Made by a program: the position numbers and the translations under genes | The notes under the pieces: model-generated | The model's input: only the letters and a program-made list of their open reading frames with translations | Database searches by the model: none | Told to the model about the DNA's origin: nothing | In this document: positions 1 to 7,814 of the stretch, one piece after another | Layout of the letters: each line of letters begins with the position of its first letter | Numbering within the stretch: the first letter of the stretch is position 1 | NCBI RefSeq assembly: GCF_003347015.1 | Contig: NZ_PNFB01000005.1 | Location: 186,001 to 250,000, forward strand | Source of the DNA: Brachybacterium sp. YJGR34 | GTDB lineage: Bacteria > Actinomycetota > Actinomycetes > Actinomycetales > Dermabacteraceae | Length of the DNA: 64,000 bases | Reading direction: 5' to 3'

Positions 1-71
1 GTCGCCGTCCGCGTGACACCGGAGCGGGCCAGCTTCGCGACCTCGAGGCGATGCGCCACGCCGGCTCTCAT
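1..71 (-). CDS. ABC transporter permease, N-terminal fragment cut by the window edge
   Basis: Only the first 23 codons are inside the window. The ATG at 71 overlaps the stop of the ATPase gene upstream of it by 4 nt (ATGA), and a GGAGG motif lies 7 nt before it, so the start is well supported. The visible N-terminus is basic and not yet hydrophobic, as in the cytoplasmic lead of ABC-2 type permeases. The role as partner permease is inferred from the overlap with the ATPase; no membrane segment can be seen. Confidence 0.6.
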   Translation of the reverse strand, partial: MRAGVAHRLEVAKLARSGVTRTA

Positions 72-802
72 GACGGTCCTCCCGGCGCGGCCCGCTCCGC
101 CGCGAGCACCACCTCGAAGAACGCCCGCTCGAGGTCGGTCCCCTCCATCGGCAGGGAGCCCACGACCCGGCCGCCGTGCAGGACGTCGGCACGGGAGGCG
201 CAGCGAGCGACCTCGTCGAGATGATGACTGGTGACCAGCACGGCGACCCCGTCGGCGGTGAGCTCGGCCAGCAGACCCCGCAGCGCGAGCACCGCGAAGG
301 GGTCCAGGGCGTTCGTCGGCTCGTCGAGCAGCACCAGGCGCGGCCGATGGGCGAGCGCCGCGATCAGCCCCACCTTCTGGCGGCCGCCCAGGGACAGCCG
401 GCGCGCGGGGACCTCGAGCCGGTCCTCGAGGCCCAGCACCGCGGCGAGATGCTCGCCGCGGGCCGCGGCCTCGCGGGCCGGGGCGCCGTGCAGGGCGGCG
501 GCGGAGCGGATGTTCTCGCGGGCGGTGAGCTCGGGATAGCAGAAAGGGGTCTCGACCAGGTGGCCCACCTGTGCCCAGAACCGGCGATCGGCGGAACGCG
601 CCTCGTGGCCGAGCACCCGCACGGAGCCCGCCTCGAGCCGCAGCATCCCGAGCACGGCGCGCAGCGCGGTGGTCTTGCCGGCGCCGTTCATGCCGATCAG
701 CGCCCGGCACTCGCCCGGGGCCACGGAGAGAGTCAGGTCGCGCAGCACGGGTGTGCCCCGCAGGCTGCGCCGGGCCCCGCGGATCGCGAGCGCGGCGGTC
801 AT
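68..802 (-). CDS. ABC transporter ATP-binding protein (ABC-2 exporter type)
   Basis: This 244-residue protein is a single nucleotide-binding domain. It has a Walker A motif GMNGAGKTT at residues 37-45, a signature-like LSLGGRQKV, Walker B LVLLDEPT, and a switch histidine in VTSHH. It would power export or membrane remodelling together with the permease that starts at 71. It overlaps that permease and the tetR-type gene upstream by 4 nt each, so the three genes form one tightly coupled operon controlled by the TetR protein. The substrate cannot be read from the sequence; drug or lipid export is typical for TetR-linked pairs of this kind. Confidence 0.9.
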   Translation of the reverse strand: MTAALAIRGARRSLRGTPVLRDLTLSVAPGECRALIGMNGAGKTTALRAVLGMLRLEAGSVRVLGHEARSADRRFWAQVGHLVETPFCYPELTARENIRSAAALHGAPAREAAARGEHLAAVLGLEDRLEVPARRLSLGGRQKVGLIAALAHRPRLVLLDEPTNALDPFAVLALRGLLAELTADGVAVLVTSHHLDEVARCASRADVLHGGRVVGSLPMEGTDLERAFFEVVLAAERAAPGGPS

Positions 803-1362
803 GGCCCGGGCTCCAGCAGGGGTCGCAGCCCAGCGGCGAGGAAGCCGGCGGCGCCCTCCTGCCCCGGGCCCGCGGCCCAGTCCAGCAGCAGCGCCGTGGC
901 CGCTCCCATCAGGGCGCCGGCCGCCGCACGCTCGCCCGGCCCGGGCGCCGCGGTGGCCAGGGCCCGGGCGATCGCGTCCTCGGTGGCCTGCTCGCCCGCC
1001 CGGGCGGCGGAGCGCAGCGCAGGGGTGCGCGCCACGAGCTCGATGCGGGTGCGGAACTCCTCGGATCCCAGATGCTCCCGGGCCTGCGGCGACTCCATCG
1101 CGGCCAGCAGCCCGCGCACCGCCCGGTGCAGGGGCGGGGTCTCCGGGGGCTGTGCGGCGACCGCGGCGGCGATCCGCGGGTCGAAGACGTCGCCGACCAC
1201 CACCGACTCCTTGGTGGGGAAGTGACGGAAGAAGGTCATGTGGGAGACCCCGGCCTCGCGGGCGATCGCGGCCACGGTGACCGCCTCGTAGCTCGAGGCG
1301 GCGAACATCCGCAGCGCCGTGCGCTGCAGGAGCTCGTGGGTGGGGAGGGGGCGGTGCGCCAT
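799..1362 (-). CDS. TetR/AcrR-family transcriptional regulator
   Basis: A 187-residue repressor with a TetR N-terminal DNA-binding domain. The helix-turn-helix around residues 25-48 reads AIAREAGVSHMTFFRHFPTK, the family hallmark. The C-terminal part is an Ala-rich helical ligand domain. The gene is first in the operon with the ABC ATPase and permease (4-nt overlap). The ATG is only 6 nt from a TAACAT -10 hexamer that lies inside a perfect 19-bp inverted repeat, so autorepression from a leaderless promoter is likely. The inducer is unknown. Confidence 0.9.
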   Translation of the reverse strand: MAHRPLPTHELLQRTALRMFAASSYEAVTVAAIAREAGVSHMTFFRHFPTKESVVVGDVFDPRIAAAVAAQPPETPPLHRAVRGLLAAMESPQAREHLGSEEFRTRIELVARTPALRSAARAGEQATEDAIARALATAAPGPGERAAAGALMGAATALLLDWAAGPGQEGAAGFLAAGLRPLLEPGP

Positions 1363-1367
1363 ATCCC

Positions 1368-1386
1368 GATGTTACTCACTAACATC
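1368..1386. promoter_or_regulatory. Perfect inverted repeat: TetR operator overlapping the leaderless promoter
   Basis: Sequence GATGTTA-CTCAC-TAACATC has 7-bp perfect arms and a 5-bp spacer. On the minus strand the right-hand part supplies TAACAT (1369-1374), which would be the -10 box 6 nt before the tetR-type ATG at 1362. A repressor dimer here would directly block the promoter. Size and position match TetR-family operators. Confidence 0.8.
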
Positions 1387-1438
1387 TCGCGGCGGTACCC
1401 CCGGGCGGCCGGCGGAGGGGTTCGCTGGCCAGGCCGTA

Positions 1439-1444
1439 TAGGAT
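1439..1444 (+). promoter_or_regulatory. Candidate -10 box (TAGGAT) for the cstA operon
   Basis: TATAGGAT in a GC-rich background, with no clear -35. Transcription would start near 1452 and give a leader of about 100 nt before the cstA GTG. This is weak evidence, based on resemblance to other TANNNT boxes in the window. Confidence 0.35.
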
Positions 1445-1551
1445 GCCGTCCTATCGCGCGCGACGAGGACGCGAGGGGACGGCGGCCGCCGCCCGCGGGC
1501 CCTGGTCGCGGCCGTGGACCGTTCCCCACCCACGACCTGGAAGGCTTCCTC

Positions 1552-3237
1552 GTGAACTCCCTCCTCCTCGCCGTCGTCGGCGTCGCCCTGATGATCGCGG
1601 GGTACCTCCTGTACTCCCGGTTCCTCGCCCGGCGCGTCTACCGCCTCGACGCCTCCTTCCGCACCCCCGCCCACGAGCTCGAGGACGGGGTCGACTTCGT
1701 CCCCACCAACAAGTTCGTCCTGTGGGGCCACCACTTCACCTCGGTCGCCGGCGCCGCCCCGATCGTCGGCCCCGCCGTCGCCGTGATCTGGGGCTGGCTG
1801 CCCGCCTTCCTGTGGGTCACCCTCGGCACCGTCTTCTTCGCCGGCATGCACGACCTGGGCGCCCTGTGGGCCTCGGTGCGGCATCGCGGCCAGTCCATCG
1901 GCACCCTGTCCGAGCGCTACATCGGCAAGCGCGGCAGCCGCCTGTTCCTGGTGGTCATCTTCCTGCTGCTGCTCATGGTCAATGCCGCCTTCGCGGTGGT
2001 GATCTCCGGGCTGCTGGTCTCGACCCCCACCGCCGTGGTGCCCGTCGTCGGGGCACTGGTGGTGGCCGTGCTCATCGGCCAGGCGATCTACCGCCTGCGC
2101 TGGAACCTGCCGGTGGTCTCGGTGGTGGGCGTGGTGGCCCTGTACGGGCTGATCCTGCTGGGCGACCGCTTCCCCGTGGTGCTGCCGGAGACCGTGCTGG
2201 GACTGTCCGCCGAGGCCTTCTGGATCCTGCTGCTGTTCGTCTACGCCGGCGTCGCCTCGATGCTCCCGGTGTGGGTGCTGCTGCAGCCGAGGGACTACAT
2301 CAACGGCCTGCAGCTGTTCATCGGCCTGGGTCTGCTCTACGGCGCGGTGCTGCTGTTCCGCCCCGAGGTGGTCGCCCCCGCGATCAACGCGAACGTCCCC
2401 GAGGGCACCCCCGGCCTCATGCCGCTGCTGTTCGTGACCATCGCCTGCGGCGCCATCTCCGGCTTCCACGGCATCGTCTCCTCCGGCACCTCCTCGAAGC
2501 AGCTGGACAAGGAGACCGACGCCCGATTCGTCGGCTACTTCGGCGCGGTGGGCGAGGGTCTGCTGGCACTCGGCGCGATCATCGCCACCACCGCCGGCTT
2601 CCGGACCCTGGCCGACTGGGAGGCCGTGTACACCGCCTTCAACGAGGGCGGCGTGGCGGCCTTCGTCACCGGCGGCGGAGCGATCCTGAACGCCGGCCTG
2701 GGCATCCCCACCTCCCTGTCCGCGACCATCCTCGCCACCATGGCGGTTCTGTTCGCCGCCACCACCATGGACACCGGGGTGCGCCTGCAGCGCTTCGTGG
2801 TCCAGGAGATCGGTCAGATCGTGGGGCTGAAGGTGGGCACGATGGTCGCCACCGTGATCGTGCTGGCGGTGTGCCTGGGGCTCGCCTTCGGCGCCGGGGC
2901 CGACGGCTCCGGCGGCATGATCATCTGGCCGCTGTTCGGCACCACCAACCAGATCCTCGCGGGGCTGACCCTGTCGATCCTCGCCGTGATGCTCATGCGC
3001 AGGCGCCGCCCCGTGCTGCCGATCATGATCCCGCTGCTGTTCGTGCTCTTCGTCAGCGTGTACGCCCTGCTCATCCAGCTGGGAGGCTTCTACCGGGAGG
3101 GCAACTGGCTGCTGCTGATCATGGACGTGGTCATCCTCGTCGCCGCGGTCTGGGTGATCGTCGAGAGCGCGATCGCGCTGCAGCGGGCCCGCACCGCGGA
3201 GCCCGAGCACGACGAGCCGGTCCCCTCCGAGCGATGA
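1552..3237 (+). CDS. cstA: CstA-family carbon starvation / pyruvate transporter-like protein
   Basis: This 561-residue polytopic membrane protein belongs to the CstA family (peptide/pyruvate uptake in E. coli CstA and BtsT). It shows the conserved N-terminal block FVPTNKFVLWGHHFTSVAG, the motif CGAISGFHGIVSSGTSSKQ in the middle, and TTMDTGVRLQRF further on, all typical of the family. E. coli CstA is about 700 residues, so this is the shorter form. The GTG at 1552 is preceded by GGAAGG; the open frame continues far upstream but without coding character. Its stop overlaps the next gene by 4 nt. The small CC-tailed protein that follows recalls the YbdD/YjiX partners of E. coli CstA/BtsT. Confidence 0.9.
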   Translation: MNSLLLAVVGVALMIAGYLLYSRFLARRVYRLDASFRTPAHELEDGVDFVPTNKFVLWGHHFTSVAGAAPIVGPAVAVIWGWLPAFLWVTLGTVFFAGMHDLGALWASVRHRGQSIGTLSERYIGKRGSRLFLVVIFLLLLMVNAAFAVVISGLLVSTPTAVVPVVGALVVAVLIGQAIYRLRWNLPVVSVVGVVALYGLILLGDRFPVVLPETVLGLSAEAFWILLLFVYAGVASMLPVWVLLQPRDYINGLQLFIGLGLLYGAVLLFRPEVVAPAINANVPEGTPGLMPLLFVTIACGAISGFHGIVSSGTSSKQLDKETDARFVGYFGAVGEGLLALGAIIATTAGFRTLADWEAVYTAFNEGGVAAFVTGGGAILNAGLGIPTSLSATILATMAVLFAATTMDTGVRLQRFVVQEIGQIVGLKVGTMVATVIVLAVCLGLAFGAGADGSGGMIIWPLFGTTNQILAGLTLSILAVMLMRRRRPVLPIMIPLLFVLFVSVYALLIQLGGFYREGNWLLLIMDVVILVAAVWVIVESAIALQRARTAEPEHDEPVPSER

Positions 3238-3497
3238 GCCTGCGGCGCCGCTGGCGAGCACTGGCCGACGGTCTGCACGAGTTCTACGTCGCCCCGTACC
3301 GCCGCACCTTCGCCCGCGCCCGCCGGGACGAGGACGATCTGTTCCGGATGCTGGTGATGAGCGAGATGCTGGGGGTCCCCAACCCCGCCTCGGCCTACAC
3401 CGCGGAGCTGCTGCCGGTGCTCTACGACTCCTTCCACGAGTGGCACCGGCGGATGGGGATGGAGCGCTCGCCGCTGGAGGAGTTCCGATGCTGCTGA
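3234..3497 (+). CDS. Small CC-tailed protein (cory-CC-star type), partner of CstA
   Basis: An 87-residue soluble protein whose last residues are EEFRCC followed directly by the stop, the feature that names the actinobacterial cory-CC-star family. It is rich in Arg and aromatics and has no membrane segment or signal peptide. It overlaps cstA by 4 nt and the ArsA-type ATPase by 10 nt, so translation of the three is coupled. From memory, the E. coli CstA/BtsT partners YbdD/YjiX are also tiny cytosolic proteins ending in RCC, so a role in transporter assembly or gating, with the Cys pair as metal or thiol site, is a reasonable inference. The molecular function is not established. Confidence 0.8.
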   Translation: MSLRRRWRALADGLHEFYVAPYRRTFARARRDEDDLFRMLVMSEMLGVPNPASAYTAELLPVLYDSFHEWHRRMGMERSPLEEFRCC

Positions 3498-4459
3498 GCC
3501 TCGCCGCGCGGCGCCGCGTGCTGTTCCTGGGCGGCAAGGGCGGCGTCGGCAAGACCACCGTCGCCTCCGCCGTGGCGCTGCGCGCCGCCCGGGAGGGCCG
3601 GCGCGCCCTGGTGGTCTCCACCGACCCCGCCCACAACCTCGGCCACCTGTGGGATCAGCGGGTCGGGGACCGGATCACGCCGCTGGGCGACGGCGCCGAG
3701 GGCCGGCTCTCCGGCATCGAGATCGACCCCGACGCCACCACCGACCGGCACCTGCAGGACGTGACCGAGACCCTCAAGCGCCTCATGCCGGAGCATCTCA
3801 CCGGCGAGGTGGAGCGGCACATGGAGCTCTCGCGCCGCTCCCCGGGCACCCATGAGGCCGCGGTGCTCGAACGGATGACGGAGCTGGTCGAGACGGGGCT
3901 TCGTGACCACGATCTGGTGGTCTTCGACACCGCGCCCTCCGGGCACACCGCCCGCCTGATGGCGCTGCCGGAGGTGATGACCGCCTGGACCGACGGGCTG
4001 CTGCACCGCCGGGAGCGGAGCGAGAGGCTCGGCGCGGCGATGCGGGGCCTGGACGCGGGGTCCACCGCTCCGCGCGACCCGCTCGAGGAGCGCGACCAGG
4101 AGATCCGCTCGATCCTGCTGCGGCGCCGCGACCGCCTGGCCGCATTGCGCGAGGTGCTGGTGGACGCGGAGCGGACCAGCTTCGCGATCGTGCTGGCCGC
4201 CGAGCGGCTGCCGGTGCTGGAGACCATCGCGCTGCACGAGGAGCTCGAGCGCACCGGCGTGGACGTGGGCGCCCTGGTGGTCAACCGACGCTCGCCCGCC
4301 GATCGCGGCGAGTTCCTGGCCCGCCGCCGCGCCGTCGAGGACGAGCACCTGGCCACCCTGCGCCGGGCGCTGCCCGCGGTGCCGTGCCAGGAGGTGCCGC
4401 TGGGGGAGGAGGACGTGGTGGGCCCCGCGGCGCTCGAGCGCTTCGCGGAGCTGCTGTGA
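3488..4459 (+). CDS. ArsA/Get3-family ATPase
   Basis: This 323-residue P-loop ATPase of the ArsA/Get3 (SIMIBI) class has the deviant Walker A GGKGGVGKTT at residues 15-24, a switch-I-like STDPAHNLG and a switch-II-like FDTAPSGHTARL. It is a single ATPase domain and would work as a dimer. The start ATG lies inside the preceding CC-tail gene (10-nt overlap). Arsenic genes are absent around it, so an arsenite pump role is unlikely. Its coupling to cstA and the CC protein suggests handling of that small protein or of the membrane transporter. It ends 4 nt before the end of the convergent SDR gene. Confidence 0.85.
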   Translation: MLLSLAARRRVLFLGGKGGVGKTTVASAVALRAAREGRRALVVSTDPAHNLGHLWDQRVGDRITPLGDGAEGRLSGIEIDPDATTDRHLQDVTETLKRLMPEHLTGEVERHMELSRRSPGTHEAAVLERMTELVETGLRDHDLVVFDTAPSGHTARLMALPEVMTAWTDGLLHRRERSERLGAAMRGLDAGSTAPRDPLEERDQEIRSILLRRRDRLAALREVLVDAERTSFAIVLAAERLPVLETIALHEELERTGVDVGALVVNRRSPADRGEFLARRRAVEDEHLATLRRALPAVPCQEVPLGEEDVVGPAALERFAELL

Positions 4460-4463
4460 CCGC

Positions 4464-5234
4464 TCAGTGCACCGAGAAGCCGCCGTCCACCGCGATCGAC
4501 TGACCGGTGACGTAGGCGGAGGCCGGGCTCGCGAGGAACACCGCGGCGCCCGCGAAGTCCTCGGACAGCCCGTTGCGACCCACCAGGGTCCGCGCCGCGA
4601 GTGCCTCGACCCGCTCGGGATCCGCGGCGAGCCGACGGTTCAGCGCCGTGGGCACGAAGCCGGGGATCAGCGCGTTGGCGGTGACACCCCGGCCCGACCA
4701 CGCCTCGGCCTGCGAGCGGGCCAGGCCCTCGACCGCCGCCTTCGAGACGCCGTAGGCGCCGCTCGCGGCGAAGGGACGGTGCGCCTGCTGGGACGAGAGG
4801 TGGATGAGCCGGCCGTACCCGCGCGCGGCCATCGCGGGCGCGAGATGCTGCCCCAGCAGGAAGGGGGCGTCCAGGTTCACGGTCATGGTCCGGTCCCAGA
4901 CCTGCTCGTCGAGCTCCTCCATCGGCGGGCGCAGATTGATCCCCGCGCTGGAGACGAGGATGTCCACCTCCGCGATCTGTTGAGCGGCCGCGGCCAGGGC
5001 GTGGGCGCCCGCGCGGGTGGAGAGATCGGCGCGGATCGGATCGGCCCGACCCCCGTCGGCCCGGATCCGGGCGACCGCCTCCTCGAGCGTGGCCTCCGTG
5101 CGGGCCGCGATCAGCACCCGCGCCCCCGCCCCCGCGAGCGCGCCGGCGATCCCGCGGCCGATGCCGGAGCTGCCCCCGGTCACCAGCGCGGTGCGCCCCT
5201 CGAGGCCGAACAGGGAGGTGAGGTAGGCATCCAT
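4464..5234 (-). CDS. SDR-family oxidoreductase (gluconate 5-dehydrogenase-like)
   Basis: A 256-residue classical short-chain dehydrogenase. The nucleotide-binding motif TGGSSGIG is at residues 19-26, the NAG-like SSAGIN at 95-100, the catalytic Ser near 147-148 and YGVSK (Tyr161, Lys165). The C-terminal VTGQSIAVDGGFS is typical. Length and motifs fit gluconate/2-deoxygluconate dehydrogenase-like enzymes, but the substrate is not defined by the sequence. The ATG is 6 nt downstream of TACTCT on the minus strand, so it is probably leaderless and monocistronic. Confidence 0.88.
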   Translation of the reverse strand: MDAYLTSLFGLEGRTALVTGGSSGIGRGIAGALAGAGARVLIAARTEATLEEAVARIRADGGRADPIRADLSTRAGAHALAAAAQQIAEVDILVSSAGINLRPPMEELDEQVWDRTMTVNLDAPFLLGQHLAPAMAARGYGRLIHLSSQQAHRPFAASGAYGVSKAAVEGLARSQAEAWSGRGVTANALIPGFVPTALNRRLAADPERVEALAARTLVGRNGLSEDFAGAAVFLASPASAYVTGQSIAVDGGFSVH

Positions 5235-5240
5235 CGGGTG

Positions 5241-5246
5241 AGAGTA
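5241..5246 (-). promoter_or_regulatory. -10 box (TACTCT) for the leaderless SDR gene
   Basis: TACTCT on the minus strand ends 6 nt before the ATG at 5234. No Shine-Dalgarno is present before that ATG. Confidence 0.5.
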
Positions 5247-5256
5247 GCCGCTCGTC

Positions 5257-6030
5257 TCACCCCCAGGTCAGCGGGTCCAGGTGCAGGTGGAAGCGGATCC
5301 GTGCCGGATCGACCGGCGCCCCGTAGTGCTCCGGGAGGGAGGCGGCGAGGGCGGGTGCGTGCGCGGGCCAGGTGTCCTGGGCGTTGGTCAGCAGGAGTGC
5401 GAGGTCGCTGTGCCGATCCGCCCGACCCAGCCGCCCGAGGTCGATGAAGCCCGTCACCGCGAGTGTCCCGGGGTCCACCAGGATGTTGGGCAGGCACAGA
5501 TCGCCGTGACAGACGGCGAGGTCCCGGGCCTCCTGCGCGCGGCGGAGCGGCAGCTGGGCGGTGAGGTCCGCCAGCAGCTCCCGCGGATCGGCGTCCACGT
5601 GCTCGGGCCGCAGGAACTCCCGGTGCACGGCGGAGCGCTCCACCACGTCGGCCGCCTGGGCGATCCGCTGGTCGACCCGGCGGTCGGCGGGGCACCGGTC
5701 CGTCGGCAGCTCGTGCAGGGCGCGCGCGGCCCGGACGATGCCGGGCCAGGCCGCGAGCGCCCGGGCGGGGTCGAGGGCGTCGGCCGGGATCCCGGGGACG
5801 GCGCTCGTGATCAGGCAGGCGCCCTCGTCGCTCTGCGTCCAGCGCAGGACGCGGGGGACGGCGACGCCCTGCTGCGCCGCCCAGGCCAGGCGGTCCCGTT
5901 CGTCGAGCAGGTCGCCGATCCCCGCGGCGGGCACGAGCTTCGCGTAGCGGGTGCCGTCGGCCCGCACCAGCACCCGGGCCGAGGACTCACCGGCCTCGAC
6001 CTCCTGCCACGCCTCCTCGTCGCCGAGCAG
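5257..6030 (-). CDS. Aminoglycoside 3'-phosphotransferase-like kinase, probable CTG start
   Basis: A protein-kinase-fold phosphotransferase of about 257 residues. It carries the APH(3') catalytic loop HGDLCLPN and the metal-binding GFIDLGRLGRADRHSDLALL. An N-terminal segment reading LLGDEEAW then GESSARVLV matches the glycine-loop region of the family. That segment is coded upstream of the first GTG (5973). No ATG, GTG or TTG lies between 5974 and the in-frame stop at 6040-6042, but a CTG at 6030-6028 has GAGGA 6 nt before it. I chose CTG. The gene abuts the drug exporter and shares its reading frame after the exporter stop. Resistance to aminoglycosides is possible but not assured. Confidence 0.75.
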   Translation of the reverse strand: MLGDEEAWQEVEAGESSARVLVRADGTRYAKLVPAAGIGDLLDERDRLAWAAQQGVAVPRVLRWTQSDEGACLITSAVPGIPADALDPARALAAWPGIVRAARALHELPTDRCPADRRVDQRIAQAADVVERSAVHREFLRPEHVDADPRELLADLTAQLPLRRAQEARDLAVCHGDLCLPNILVDPGTLAVTGFIDLGRLGRADRHSDLALLLTNAQDTWPAHAPALAASLPEHYGAPVDPARIRFHLHLDPLTWG

Positions 6031-6039
6031 CGGCGATCC

Positions 6040-7629
6040 TCAGTGGTGCGCGGCGACGCGCTCGGGCTCGGCGCCGTCCACGGCCGGGGTGGACCGCAGC
6101 GTCAGAGCGAGCACGACCGCGACCGTGGTCATCACACCTCCGAAGGCGAAGGACCAGCTGACGCCGTCCGCCTGGGCGACGGCCGCGCCGGTCCCGGACT
6201 GCTCGGCGTAGAAGGCGCCCAGCGTGAGCAGGGCGATGAACACCGCGGTGCCCAGGGCGCCCGCGAGCTGCTGCAGCGTGTTGAGGATGGCGGAGCCGTG
6301 GCCGTAGAGCTCGCGCGGGAGCGACCCCAGCGAGAGCGCCATCAGCGGGGTCATGACCATGGCCATGCCCAGGCCCAGCGGGATGTTCAGGGCGATGATC
6401 AGGCCCTGGGTGGCGGTCTCGTCGAGCAGGATCACCTCGAGCCAGCAGGACAGGGCCATCAGCGCGGCACCGGGCACCACGAGCGGACGCGGGCCCACCC
6501 GGTCGTACAGGGCGCCGACCACGGGGCCCAGCAGGCCGGAGGCCGCCGCGCCGGGCAGCAGGGTCAGGCCCACCGTGAGGGTGGAGGACCCCAGTGCGCC
6601 GGTCATGTACAGCGGGATCACCACGGCGGTGCCGAGCATGGTCGCGAAGGCCAGGAGCATCACGAGCAGGGAGAAGGTGTAGGTGCGCACGCCGAGGGGG
6701 CGCAGGTCCAGCAGCGGCTCCGCGCCGCGGGAGCGCATGCGCAGCTGGCGCAGGGTGAACAGCACGAGGGAGGCCACGCCCACGATCGCGACGATCAGCG
6801 GGACCAGGCGCTCGCCGCCGCCGACCACCTCGCTGATCGAGGCCAGCACGTACACCACGCCGCCGAAGCCGATCGCCGAGAGGATGACGGAGACGACGTC
6901 CAGCCGCACCTTCTGGGGGTCGGTGTAGTTGCGCATGAACACCAGGCCGATGATCAGCGCGACCACGATGATCGGCAGCATCATCACGAACAGCATGTGC
7001 CAGGCCCAGTGCTCGAGGATGAATCCCGAGATCGACGGGCCGAGCGCCGGCGCGGCGGAGATCACCACGCCCACCAGGCCCATCACGAAGCCGCGCCGCG
7101 CGATCGGCACGAGCGCGAGGACGCTGGTCATCAGCAGCGGCAGCACCATCGCGGTGCCCGAGGCCTGGACCACGCGGGCCCCGAGCAGCACGGGGAAGGT
7201 CGGGGCGACGGCGGCGACGGTGGTGCCGCCGAGGAACAGCAGCATCGCGAGGGTGAACAGCGAGCGCGTGGGGAGGCGCTTCATGAGGAACCCGGTGGTC
7301 GGGATGACCACGGCCATGGTGAGCAGGAAGCCGGTGGACAGCCACTGCGCGGTGACCGCCGTGATGGACAGGTCCTCCATGAGGCTGGGCAGCGCGACCG
7401 ACAGCAGGGTCTCGTTGAGGATCATCACGAAGGCGGAGACGACGAGCACCGCGATGATCGGCACGACCTTCACGTCGGCCGGGACCTGGCCGTCGACGAC
7501 GGTGGTCTGGGGGTCATCGGCACCGTCGCGGGTGGCGAGCTCGGACTCGGCGGAGGAGGAGCCGCCGGCGACGATCCCGGGGGCATCGACCGCGGGGAAC
7601 TCGCCGGTGGGCTGGCGGGAAGAAGGCAT
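6040..7629 (-). CDS. MFS drug:H+ antiporter, DHA2 (14-TM) family
   Basis: A 529-residue transporter with a cytoplasmic tail of about 55 residues rich in Pro, Ser and Asp, followed by about 14 hydrophobic helices. Landmarks are SVALPSLMEDL in TM1 and ATGFLMKRL-like loop residues after TM2 (TTGFLMKRLPTRSL). The antiporter-type segment GPSISGFIL and YMTGALGSSTLTVGL are typical of EmrB/LfrA/LmrB exporters. The ATG at 7629 fits the start of the tail; no strong ribosome site is present. It lies downstream of a NarL-type two-component pair on the same strand and just upstream of the phosphotransferase gene, suggesting a regulated resistance cluster. Confidence 0.88.
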   Translation of the reverse strand: MPSSRQPTGEFPAVDAPGIVAGGSSSAESELATRDGADDPQTTVVDGQVPADVKVVPIIAVLVVSAFVMILNETLLSVALPSLMEDLSITAVTAQWLSTGFLLTMAVVIPTTGFLMKRLPTRSLFTLAMLLFLGGTTVAAVAPTFPVLLGARVVQASGTAMVLPLLMTSVLALVPIARRGFVMGLVGVVISAAPALGPSISGFILEHWAWHMLFVMMLPIIVVALIIGLVFMRNYTDPQKVRLDVVSVILSAIGFGGVVYVLASISEVVGGGERLVPLIVAIVGVASLVLFTLRQLRMRSRGAEPLLDLRPLGVRTYTFSLLVMLLAFATMLGTAVVIPLYMTGALGSSTLTVGLTLLPGAAASGLLGPVVGALYDRVGPRPLVVPGAALMALSCWLEVILLDETATQGLIIALNIPLGLGMAMVMTPLMALSLGSLPRELYGHGSAILNTLQQLAGALGTAVFIALLTLGAFYAEQSGTGAAVAQADGVSWSFAFGGVMTTVAVVLALTLRSTPAVDGAEPERVAAHH

Positions 7630-7814
7630 GACGGGGGCAACGCTTTCGTGGTCGTGGTGATTCCGAGTGCCGGGCGAACTCCTGTGATGTGCGCCGCAGA
7701 GGAGATCGCCGCCGGGGTGCCGGGGGCCGGGGCTCGGAGTCACCCATCCTTGCAGAGCACGGCGCCGGCTGTCTGTATGATTTTCGACGCTCGGATGAAT
7801 TGTCGGGGACGTCG
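7630..7814. promoter_or_regulatory. Intergenic region with probable exporter promoter
   Basis: 185 nt between the response regulator and the exporter, both on the minus strand. Around 7775-7805 there is an unusually AT-rich patch. On the minus strand it contains CCGACA and, 18 nt later, AATCAT, a weak -35/-10 pair pointing to the exporter. No clear hairpin terminator is seen. Confidence 0.3.

Noticed and set aside
571..3237. A much longer cstA frame starting at 571
   Set aside because: The upstream part runs antisense over the tetR-type gene and is Arg/Pro-rich without family features; GTG 1552 has a ribosome site and begins the membrane protein properly.
1372..3636. Long minus-strand frames opposite cstA and other GC-rich genes
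   Set aside because: They are His/Gln/Arg/Asp-rich shadows typical of frames opposite high-GC coding sequence and lack conserved domains.
3488..4459. Arsenite efflux ATPase
   Set aside because: No arsB, arsC, arsD or arsR is nearby and the gene is coupled to cstA; the family also includes Get3-like factors.
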